Below, piece by piece: positions 12,735 to 20,058 of a stretch of DNA of 20,534 nt. This DNA comes from a bacterium. GTDB lineage: Bacteria > Spirochaetota > UBA4802 > UBA5550. The stretch covers positions 1 through 20,534 of the forward strand of contig JAAENB010000341.1 of the NCBI GenBank assembly GCA_024224995.1, written 5' to 3'. The notes beneath the pieces were generated by a model that saw only the letters and a program-made list of their open reading frames with translations, was not told the origin of the DNA and did no database searches. Position 1 is the first letter of the stretch. Each line of letters begins with the position of its first letter. The translations under genes and the position numbers were made by a program.

Positions 12735-15536
12735 CTATTTTTTTATTTTTTCTTTTATAGCGGCAGCATACAGGGGACTAACAACAAGTTTGGTCTCATC
12801 CTCATCGGAGAGGAGTAAGTGGTAGCGCCCGCTGCCAATGTGGGACAGCTTTGTGGCGTAACTGCTGTTAATGATGTGCTGTTTATGGATGCGGATAAAA
12901 TTATCCGGTAATTGGCTCTCAATTGTTTTAAACTGTATGGATACGGTAATATCCTGGTTCGTGGTATGAAAAATAGTGGTTTTACCCTGAGATGAAAGAT
13001 ACACAATATCTTTACAAAGGAAAAAGTAGTCATTATATTTATCTTTACAGGAAAAGCTTAAGGGGTCATTTTCTGCCTGCGTAATATTATTGATTCTCCG
13101 GATGAGCTCCCATGTATTAAACGGTTTTACAATATAGTCATTGGCACCCGATTCAAATCCCCGGCTAATATCTTCTTGCTCCACTTTTGCCGTAAGCATT
13201 ATTACCGCCAGCTCGCTCAGGGAATATTTATTCCGGATACGGCTGCATACTTCGTATCCCGACATATGGGGCATCATCACGTCCAGGAGTACCAGGTTTA
13301 TATCATTCTTTCTATCATTATTTTTTTCGATTATATCAAGGGCGTCAATGCCGTTATACGCGTGTTGTATACTGCATTCCTGCCCGGTGAAAAAGTCATT
13401 CAGGATTCGAATATTTACCGGGTCATCATCAACCAGCAAAATTGAGGGGTTTCCCTGTATTGTTTCTTCGGGAGCGGCGCTGCTTATTATTGAAGTATTA
13501 TCACCCTTATTGTTCTCCTGGGGCTGCTTATTTTCATTTTTAATTTCATTCTTCTTTTTCATGGAAAAATCACTGTCAAATGCAAGTGGAACAGTAAAAG
13601 TAAAAGCCGATCCCGCGCCCGGTTCCGATTGAACCGTGATTTCTCCGCCGTGGAGATCTACAAGCTTTTTGCTAATAGCCAGTCCCAGGCCCGTTCCGCC
13701 ATATAAACGGGAAGAGGTTCCGTCTGCCTGTTCAAAAGACTGGAATATTGATTCATGATATTCCTCCGGAATCCCAATTCCCGTATCACTTACGCATACT
13801 GCCGCGAAGGCTTTTGATCCCGGTTGAGTTTTATCGGCATGCCTGATAGTTGCTGAAATATGTACGCCCCCGGACACGGTAAATTTAACGGCATTTCCCA
13901 CAAGGTTATGCATAACCTGCTTTATCCGGTCCTCATCGGCGTAGATATTGGGCATCGTTGGGACAATACTGCTGCTTAATTCAATTGCTTTCCCCTCAGC
14001 AATGGGCGCCGATAAGCTGATTACCGTATCGCTTATGGAATTGATATCTACCGGTTTCAGGTTAAGGTTTATTTCATTATTTTTGATCCTGGAAAAATCC
14101 TGGATATCATTTACCATTGAAGAAAGCCTGCGTCCGCTTGATGAAATAAGTTCAAGATCACGGAGAGAACCCGCAGATAGAATATCCCGGTTATGCCGTA
14201 CCAATGAATCGGACAGACCGATAATTCCATGAAGCGGGGTTCGCAGTTCATGAGAGGTATTGGCCAGGAATTCGTTTTTTAAGGCATCAAACTGCTTCAG
14301 GTTATTTATCGATTCCTGCTGCGCCGCGTAGTGTTTCTTCTCAACTATTCTCAGCCGGTCTGCCACAGCGTAACTCAGGGCCGTTGCCTGAAAAAGATCC
14401 ATCATTTGCTGGCCATTCTCGGTGATAAAATTCAATGGAATAATATCCATCCTGTTTAAAAAATAGACCAGGAGTCCCAGGATAACAAAAGAAAATCCCA
14501 CAATATAAAATCGTGCCGCCCGGTACCCGTTACTGTATTGCTTTATGGCCACGATGACAAATAGAATATATTGTACTATTATTAATATAAAGGAAACAGG
14601 AATGATATATACATTGCTTATAAAAAAACTTGCTATAGCAAGCAGCATTAAAATAGCCAGGTACAGGTTAAAAAACCGGTTCATTACAGGTAAGTCTTCT
14701 TTTAAATTCAAAAATGTTGTACTAAAAATTATACTCAGCACCACTGCCGTATTACCCCAGAATGACCGGAATTGGGACATAAATGGAACGGCATTGGGCC
14801 ATACATACTGATTTGCCAGGCCCGTAATGGCTAAATAGTATATGGACGCAGCAATTGTAAGGAGCGTGTAATATAAAAAGTTTTTATCTCTCACGGTTAT
14901 AAAAAAAAGAAAATTATATATAATTAATAACAGCCTCAGTCCAGATAAAAAACCGAATACAATATATTCAAACTGGTTCGATTGAATCTGCTTATCTTTT
15001 GTTATAACCGAAATGGGGAGTAGAGAGGCGCCTTTATCCTTATAATAAAGATAAAGGGTTTTTGTTTCTCCCGGAGAAATATTTAACGGGAAGAGAAAAA
15101 ACCGGTTTGCCATATACCTGCTTGAAAAGGGCTGCGACTCCCCGGAGAGATGTTTAACCAGGCTGCCTTTTTCATCGGGAATATAAACGTTCAGGGTATG
15201 GATCATGGACCTTCTTACCTGTAAGAGCCATTGTTTTCCGTTCAAAGCTTCAACAGTGGGCCTGTTCAGGGTAAAGCGCACCCAGAATGCAGAATTTGTG
15301 TATCCCAGGTTGGGAACCTGCGAATTGCTCCGAAAAAATTTATTTGCGTATTCGGGAGAGCGTACCTGCTCAATAGTGAAAGAATTCTCTTTATCTTCAA
15401 GGATTTCAAGGGAGGGGCCCAGTATTTGATATTCTTTATCGAGTATCACCGCAGGGGAGGCATATAAGCCCTGGTTTATGAAACAAATAATACCGAAAAT
15501 GAAAAAGAAACTTCGTTTTATTTTAAAAGATACCAT
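12735..15536 (-). CDS. 7TMR-DISM hybrid histidine kinase fused to receiver and LytTR DNA-binding domain
   Basis: The protein has 933 residues. In order: signal peptide (1-26); DISM extracellular domain (about 30-180, LGYTNSAFWVRF); about seven membrane helices (190-395); HisKA with His429 in TSHELRTP; HATPase_c (about 530-652) with Asn548, DTGIGI (584-589) and GGTGLGLA (613-620); an Asn/Lys/Glu-rich linker (655-695); receiver with DDD 703-705, phospho-acceptor Asp752, Thr782 and Lys804; and a LytTR domain (about 832-933) with FIRIHKQHIINSSYAT. All key residues are present. Sensor, kinase, receiver and DNA binding are thus in one membrane protein, like the hybrid two-component regulators of gut Bacteroides but with LytTR in place of AraC. 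No Shine-Dalgarno site precedes the ATG, which sits between the arms of a 13-bp inverted repeat. It lies 60 bp after a lipoprotein gene. Confidence 0.93.
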   Translation of the reverse strand: MVSFKIKRSFFFIFGIICFINQGLYASPAVILDKEYQILGPSLEILEDKENSFTIEQVRSPEYANKFFRSNSQVPNLGYTNSAFWVRFTLNRPTVEALNGKQWLLQVRRSMIHTLNVYIPDEKGSLVKHLSGESQPFSSRYMANRFFLFPLNISPGETKTLYLYYKDKGASLLPISVITKDKQIQSNQFEYIVFGFLSGLRLLLIIYNFLFFITVRDKNFLYYTLLTIAASIYYLAITGLANQYVWPNAVPFMSQFRSFWGNTAVVLSIIFSTTFLNLKEDLPVMNRFFNLYLAILMLLAIASFFISNVYIIPVSFILIIVQYILFVIVAIKQYSNGYRAARFYIVGFSFVILGLLVYFLNRMDIIPLNFITENGQQMMDLFQATALSYAVADRLRIVEKKHYAAQQESINNLKQFDALKNEFLANTSHELRTPLHGIIGLSDSLVRHNRDILSAGSLRDLELISSSGRRLSSMVNDIQDFSRIKNNEINLNLKPVDINSISDTVISLSAPIAEGKAIELSSSIVPTMPNIYADEDRIKQVMHNLVGNAVKFTVSGGVHISATIRHADKTQPGSKAFAAVCVSDTGIGIPEEYHESIFQSFEQADGTSSRLYGGTGLGLAISKKLVDLHGGEITVQSEPGAGSAFTFTVPLAFDSDFSMKKKNEIKNENKQPQENNKGDNTSIISSAAPEETIQGNPSILLVDDDPVNIRILNDFFTGQECSIQHAYNGIDALDIIEKNNDRKNDINLVLLDVMMPHMSGYEVCSRIRNKYSLSELAVIMLTAKVEQEDISRGFESGANDYIVKPFNTWELIRRINNITQAENDPLSFSCKDKYNDYFFLCKDIVYLSSQGKTTIFHTTNQDITVSIQFKTIESQLPDNFIRIHKQHIINSSYATKLSHIGSGRYHLLLSDEDETKLVVSPLYAAAIKEKIKK

Positions 15537-15556
15537 ATATCACAAAATAAAACGAA
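15512..15556. promoter_or_regulatory. 13-bp inverted repeat around the kinase start codon
   Basis: TTCGTTTTATTTT (15512-15524) and AAAATAAAACGAA (15544-15556) are perfect inverted repeats with a 19-base spacer that contains the start codon (15534-15536). In mRNA the start would sit in the loop of an AT-rich hairpin; in DNA it could be an operator for autoregulation. Confidence 0.6.
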
Positions 15557-15596
15557 ATATACAAATGACAAGTACTTTTTTACCCCCCCCGGCTGC

Positions 15597-16922
15597 TTAA
15601 TCTCTTAAAGCCTCAACAACCAGCTCAGTTTGAGCGGAATATATCTTTTCTTTTTTCTCCCATTCCCAACCAAAAAACTTAAACCGAATTGTCCGGTATT
15701 TATCTTCACAGCTTCCCCTGATATCATCAGTACCAACCAGGTTTCCTCTTCCTTTTACCGGCCATCTCATAACATCGGAATCAACATCAATGCCATGCAG
15801 TTTCCAGATGGTATATACAAGTTTTGTGCAATAGGTCCACTTTGTCGTTAAGTCGTGGCTGGTGTCACCAATATGCAGAGCTTCCCAGGCGGGGCAAAAA
15901 TAGGGAGTACTCGTATCATAAAACATTTCTTTTCCCAGGTCAAGAACAGAGCCCGTGTTTTCTTCCGAAGTGTTTTTCACGCGCAGCACGGCAAATCCCG
16001 TTGAATGAGTATACGAGGCCAGGGGCCCGTAATTGGCATAACCCGGTTTATCCGAGGCATACTTTCCCTCTGAAGGGCTGCCCAGGATCGCGCCGGGATC
16101 GGAACTTAAAACGCAGTGGGACCATTCATCCTTGCCATTGGCAATCCATTTATTCTTATCAAACATCCCGCAGTGGGACCAGTAACCGTTCACCCGGGAT
16201 CTCAGAGTGGGATACCTCACCAGAAGAATATCTCCATGTTCCAATTGGCTGCCGTCGAAACCTTCAATCACGGAGTCATCAAAAAATGTATCGGACCCGT
16301 CATTATGCAAGATGCCGCGGCTCATTGTGGTACTGGCGGACGCGGGGATGCGCGCCTTAATAGAATCAATGTCCAGGGTTACGTCAAGCTGCTCCGCAAG
16401 AACAGTCAATTCATCAAAAAGATTATTATCAACTAAAAAGTTAGCCAGTTCATAAGCGTACACAATTTTTTGACCATGGATGCTTATATCATCTTCGCTA
16501 AAACCGGCAAGATCATGAACAGTCTCGCCGTCAATTTTTAAATCGTTAAACGCGCTCCGAAGTTCTTTATACATTGAATTTTTTGAGTCCGTAAAGTCGA
16601 GCTCTTGAGCGGTTATGGCACTCTCCAAAATGCTTTCGGCAAGATTAACCGAAATGTTCGACAGGCTTAAGAGTTTGTTTTTTTCCTCTTCGGAAATTTC
16701 CTCCAGGCACTCATGAAAGGCCCGGGCAACCTCTTCTTTTTCCCCGGCGTTTTCATTGGAGCTGTTAAAGTCAAAATTCAGTAATTCATCGACACTGTAT
16801 GTTTGAACTTTACTGGAAATTTCCAGCTCCTTTTTTTCATCACTGTCAAAAACCTGACAGTTAATAAAAAAAGCTGAAAAAACAAAAATAAAAATAAAAA
16901 AAATGTTTTGTGGTGATCTCAT
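15597..16922 (-). CDS. Lipoprotein with permuted NlpC/P60 (YiiX/C92-like) papain fold, copy 2
   Basis: The 441-residue protein is a close paralogue of the one at 10683-11999; long stretches such as EISSKVQTYSVDELLNFDFN are identical. The signal peptide ends in lipobox FFINC (Cys22), and the Asn before Cys is a spirochaete-like feature. The helical region covers about 30-215. The permuted catalytic core has EHGDILLVRYP, His250 in YWSHCGMF and Cys365 in WTYCTKLVYTIWKLHGI. An extra Cys follows the catalytic His here (HCG against HGG in copy 1). GGAGGG lies about 6 bases before the ATG. The kinase-LytTR gene follows after 60 bp with no terminator, so the two are probably co-transcribed, and this lipoprotein may act as an envelope partner of the sensor. 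Confidence 0.83.
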   Translation of the reverse strand: MRSPQNIFFIFIFVFSAFFINCQVFDSDEKKELEISSKVQTYSVDELLNFDFNSSNENAGEKEEVARAFHECLEEISEEEKNKLLSLSNISVNLAESILESAITAQELDFTDSKNSMYKELRSAFNDLKIDGETVHDLAGFSEDDISIHGQKIVYAYELANFLVDNNLFDELTVLAEQLDVTLDIDSIKARIPASASTTMSRGILHNDGSDTFFDDSVIEGFDGSQLEHGDILLVRYPTLRSRVNGYWSHCGMFDKNKWIANGKDEWSHCVLSSDPGAILGSPSEGKYASDKPGYANYGPLASYTHSTGFAVLRVKNTSEENTGSVLDLGKEMFYDTSTPYFCPAWEALHIGDTSHDLTTKWTYCTKLVYTIWKLHGIDVDSDVMRWPVKGRGNLVGTDDIRGSCEDKYRTIRFKFFGWEWEKKEKIYSAQTELVVEALRD

Positions 16923-17063
16923 CCTTACCCTCCGTTATATATACTCGTTTTAATTTATAGTGTGATTAAAGGAGCCAAAAGGGCGAATTTTTTTCTATTT
17001 TTGTTTACAAAAATAAATTATTTTGACTATTTGCCCCCTAAAAGGTTTGGGGGATTATAAAAA

Positions 17064-17486
17064 ATGAGGTATTGTAAATACTTGTTGTATTTTTCGTTAG
17101 CTGTTTCGGCAGTATGCCAGGTTCTATTCAGTTATTGCTTATTGTTCAATTGGAAATTGATGACAACGATGTTTGATTTTCCGTACCAGGCGTTTTACGC
17201 GACAGACCCGGGGATTACGGTTACGGCAACTCTTGCCGGATTGTCTCTCCTGGTCTTTTCGTTTTATACCTGCTATACTATCTGGCTGATTTATCAAAAA
17301 AACCCGATGTGGATTATACTGACTGCTGTAGCCGCTTGTTCACTTGTGCTGGCGGGGATTATATTTTATATCAAAAGCGGTATTCCAATGGTCCTGACCG
17401 ACTCTTTACGGGGTCTGTTAATCGGGGTCTTTGCTTTTGGGTATAAATATTACCTTGATAAAGATACTGTAACTGCTGCCGCGTAG
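17064..17486 (+). CDS. Small four-helix membrane protein of unknown function
   Basis: The 140-residue protein has four likely membrane helices at about 8-28, 52-76, 82-102 and 114-130, with a polar loop after the first (NWKLMTTMFDFPYQAFYATD). No known signature was seen. The ATG at 17064 is the first in frame; a GGGGG run about 10 bases upstream may serve as ribosome site, and it can pair with CCCCC at 17034-17038, which might hide it. It is divergent from the lipoprotein gene, separated by 141 bp, and ends at a hairpin. Confidence 0.75.
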   Translation: MRYCKYLLYFSLAVSAVCQVLFSYCLLFNWKLMTTMFDFPYQAFYATDPGITVTATLAGLSLLVFSFYTCYTIWLIYQKNPMWIILTAVAACSLVLAGIIFYIKSGIPMVLTDSLRGLLIGVFAFGYKYYLDKDTVTAAA

Positions 17487-17501
17487 TAACACGTGAATAT
17501 T

Positions 17502-17525
17502 TTAGCGGCGCGTTAGCGCCGCTAA
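17502..17525. terminator. Hairpin between convergent genes
   Basis: A perfect 10-bp stem, TTAGCGGCGC and GCGCCGCTAA, with a GTTA loop lies between the ends of the membrane protein gene and the convergent S74 lipoprotein gene. T runs are short on both sides, so it is called a terminator from position and stem strength. Confidence 0.7.
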
Positions 17526-17569
17526 TGTATCAACCTGCCTGCAAAAAATAACATTCATTCCAGCCGGTT

Positions 17570-19063
17570 TTATTGAGCGTAGTAAGCGAGTTTTCCGGCA
17601 TCCCGGTTTAGCTGTTTTTCCAGGGTAATAATTCTATTATTCATAGACTTAAGAGAAGCAACTTCTTTCTTAAGCGAATCATTCTCCTTTTGAATAGCGG
17701 CGATTTTTGAGTCACTATGACGCTTCATTTCTTTTATGGCTTCCACAAGCACAACAGTCATTTTACTATATGCAAGGGCTTTGTACCCGTCTGTGCCCGT
17801 CGTAACCACTTCAGGAAGAACCTTTTCCACGTCCTGGGCGATAAACCCGATGTCGATGTCTGTTGAGAAACCTCGCTCCTTGAATTCATCAGTTCGCCAG
17901 TAGTAGCTTACGCCCTGGAGGGCAAGGACTTTGTTCAGTGAGCCGAAGATGGGTGTTATGTATTTTTTGAAACGGGCGTCGGAGGTTTCATTACATTGTA
18001 CGGCAGTAATATTGCCGGCAACATGTAATTTGGATGTAGGGTTATGTGTTCCAATACCCACGTTGCCGCCGGATCTCAGTACAAGCTGGTGTGTGGTAAA
18101 AGCATTATCACTGTCGCCCTGATCTTCTTCCCAGTCCTTTCCAGCTTCAAATACCAGTACCTGGTTGCCCCACCCGGCACCAATACTATCCCCATAGATG
18201 CGGCCTGCTGTATGCAGCGCATTTGGGTCATCCGGGTTTGCTCCTTTTGACTGGAAATAAACTCCAAGCTCTTTATTGCTTTTGGTCCATTGTACATTGT
18301 TGTCCCCCAGCCTGATCTTTCCGTTTACCTGCAGTTTTGCGTCCGGTTCCAATGTTCCAATACCCACATTGCCGTCAAAAAAATGACTACTAGCGAAATA
18401 GCCTGTCCGTCGAAGACCATCATTCTCATCAGTAATACCGCCAATATGAAGCCATTTTTTTCCATCGCCTAGCCAATCTGTCGTGCCGATCCAGTTGCCT
18501 TTATATCCTATGCCCGTTGCTGGATTTCTAATTGCCAACACGCTGCACAGCAAACCACCGGCAACATCGAGATTTGCTTGCGGAGTCGCCGTCCCAATGC
18601 CCACATTGCCGCTGAAGATGTTCCTGGAATCGTTAATTGACTTTATATCCCCGTTGACCAGGTCAATCCGGGTATCAACGGAACTTGATAGATCACTTGT
18701 TTGTTTTTCCAATTGCCCGATATCTCCATTCAAATCAGCAGTGTCCTTGTTGACCAGGTCAATCCGGGTATCAACGGAATTTGATAGAACACTTATTTGT
18801 TCTTCCAATTCCCCGATATTTCCGTTCAAATTGGTACTGCTCCCGTTAAGCTGACTGATTATCTCTTCATCGGTATTTGAAAGGTTTTTAATATCTTCTT
18901 GTAATTGCCCGATATTGCTGTACATATCGGAGAAACTGAACCCGTCCGAGCCGTCTTCGGAAGAACCGCTTGAGTCGCTGCTGGTGAGCCCGGCTTCACA
19001 GCCGGATATAGCTAAAATTGAAGTTAAAAGTAAACACAGCATTGATAGTTTAAGTATTCTCAT
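17570..19063 (-). CDS. Lipoprotein with coiled coil, fibre repeats and S74 intramolecular chaperone domain
   Basis: The 497-residue protein has a lipobox ISGC (Cys22), then a Ser/Gly/Asp linker. A coiled coil (about 48-148) contains an almost exact 32-residue repeat (SVDTRIDLVN). Three fibre-type motifs of the form GNVGIGTxxP...L(D/Q/H)V lie near 152, 231 and 333. A Peptidase_S74 domain follows (about 358-447): SDARFKK with Ser361 and Lys366/367, then GFIAQDVEKVLPEVV and AYSKMTVVLVEAIKEMK. A C-terminal coiled coil (447-490) ends the protein. S74 domains, known from phage endosialidase tail spikes, help trimers fold and usually cut themselves off before the Ser. The protein is probably a trimeric fibre anchored to the membrane by lipid. 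AGAGGTG precedes the ATG. Confidence 0.9.
   Translation of the reverse strand: MRILKLSMLCLLLTSILAISGCEAGLTSSDSSGSSEDGSDGFSFSDMYSNIGQLQEDIKNLSNTDEEIISQLNGSSTNLNGNIGELEEQISVLSNSVDTRIDLVNKDTADLNGDIGQLEKQTSDLSSSVDTRIDLVNGDIKSINDSRNIFSGNVGIGTATPQANLDVAGGLLCSVLAIRNPATGIGYKGNWIGTTDWLGDGKKWLHIGGITDENDGLRRTGYFASSHFFDGNVGIGTLEPDAKLQVNGKIRLGDNNVQWTKSNKELGVYFQSKGANPDDPNALHTAGRIYGDSIGAGWGNQVLVFEAGKDWEEDQGDSDNAFTTHQLVLRSGGNVGIGTHNPTSKLHVAGNITAVQCNETSDARFKKYITPIFGSLNKVLALQGVSYYWRTDEFKERGFSTDIDIGFIAQDVEKVLPEVVTTGTDGYKALAYSKMTVVLVEAIKEMKRHSDSKIAAIQKENDSLKKEVASLKSMNNRIITLEKQLNRDAGKLAYYAQ
18653..18844 (-). repeat. 96-bp internal duplication in the coiled-coil region
   Basis: Two tandem units start at 18653 and 18749. 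The first 83 or so bases differ at about seven positions by eye; the last part of each unit has diverged. They encode the repeated SVDTRIDLVN coiled-coil segment and extend the rod by 32 residues. Confidence 0.85.
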
Positions 19064-19087
19064 AATTCGATCACCTCTTTAATAATG

Positions 19088-19114
19088 TTTTGTCTATATA
19101 TATTAATGACAAAA
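19088..19114. promoter_or_regulatory. Operator-like inverted repeat upstream of the S74 lipoprotein
   Basis: TTTTGTC (19088-19094) and GACAAAA (19108-19114) are inverted around 13 AT-only bases, 25 bp before the lipoprotein start codon, where a promoter would lie. It could bind a dimeric repressor; no regulator is assigned. Confidence 0.4.
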
Positions 19115-19220
19115 ACTCTCATATCGTAACAAACTTTTTCGCGTTTTTTTTCCCGGTTTTGTCACAACCCCCGAATTCAGCAGTCTATAGTATATAAAGA
19201 TTAAATAAGGAGCGATAATA

Positions 19221-20057
19221 ATGAACAAATTCACAGTAAACCGGGAAAAATGTAAGGGCTGCGGAGAGTGCGCGAAACAATGCAGATTTAGCAACTTTGT
19301 AACCGTTAAAAACGGAAAAGCTGAGTATGAAAATGATCTCAGCGATTGTATTGAATGCTTTCACTGTTTAAAATCCTGTCCAAATGACGCCATTATTTAT
19401 GGAGCTAATGGAAAAAATGAGCTGACAGTAACCAGGAATGATGATAAATTACGACCGGTACTGTCACGTCGATCGTGCAGATTTTATAAGCAGGAAGAGG
19501 TTCCGAAGGAGCTGATTACAAAAATAATCAACGAAGCAAACATGGCGCCGCGTTTTGATATTGATTTTCACGAGAGAAAATTTATCGTGGTACATGACAG
19601 GAAAAATCTCGGGGAAGTGAGAGCGGTAGTGCTTGGACAGATCGCGAAAGTGAAAACAATAATGTGGGTTTTAAGCAAAATGCCGTTTTTTTCAAAGGGA
19701 AAAAGAAAAGATTACAGAATGATATTTGACCTTTTTGAAAAGATCCTTAAGATTAATGAAGAGCGGGACGCCCTTTTTCACGGAGCACCTGCCCTGGTAA
19801 TGGTAGCAGGCCCCCAGGTTAAAACCGTTAGTCCCGATAACAGTTTCTACGCCATGGGCCAATTGCTTACCGTGGCAGAAGAGCACAATATTGGAACCTG
19901 TATAAGCGGGTTTGTCGCTTTTTTCTCAAAAGCAGTGAAAAAACATCTGGGCGTTCCAAAGGACTATAAAATATACGCGGCTGCAGTTCTGGGATTTCCC
20001 GAATTCACGTTTGATAAATATGTTGTAAGAAACGATACGGAAATTGAATGGTGTTAA
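19221..20057 (+). CDS. Ferredoxin-nitroreductase fusion protein
   Basis: The 278-residue protein joins a bacterial two-[4Fe-4S] ferredoxin domain (residues 1-60; Cys 11, 14, 17, 21 and Cys 43, 46, 49, 53, both CxxCxxCxxxC patterns complete) to a nitroreductase domain (about 76-275). The nitroreductase part begins with RPVLSRRSCRFYKQEEVP, the usual FMN-phosphate-binding start, and has NEANMAP and the late GTCISGF and GVPKDYKIYAAAVLGFPE motifs. Such fusions pass electrons from ferredoxin to FMN and on to an unknown substrate in the cytoplasm; they are common in anaerobes. TAAGGAG lies 9 bases before the ATG. The sigma factor gene begins one base after its stop, so the two are probably one operon. 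Confidence 0.9.
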   Translation: MNKFTVNREKCKGCGECAKQCRFSNFVTVKNGKAEYENDLSDCIECFHCLKSCPNDAIIYGANGKNELTVTRNDDKLRPVLSRRSCRFYKQEEVPKELITKIINEANMAPRFDIDFHERKFIVVHDRKNLGEVRAVVLGQIAKVKTIMWVLSKMPFFSKGKRKDYRMIFDLFEKILKINEERDALFHGAPALVMVAGPQVKTVSPDNSFYAMGQLLTVAEEHNIGTCISGFVAFFSKAVKKHLGVPKDYKIYAAAVLGFPEFTFDKYVVRNDTEIEWC

Positions 20058-20058
20058 T

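Noticed and set aside
15824..16360. 178-codon plus-strand frame opposite lipoprotein copy 2
   Set aside because: It is antisense to a well-supported paralogous gene, with no ribosome site.
18653..18844. Link between the 96-bp repeats here and the 96-bp array at the window start
   Set aside because: The sequences are unrelated; equal length (32 codons) is most likely coincidence.
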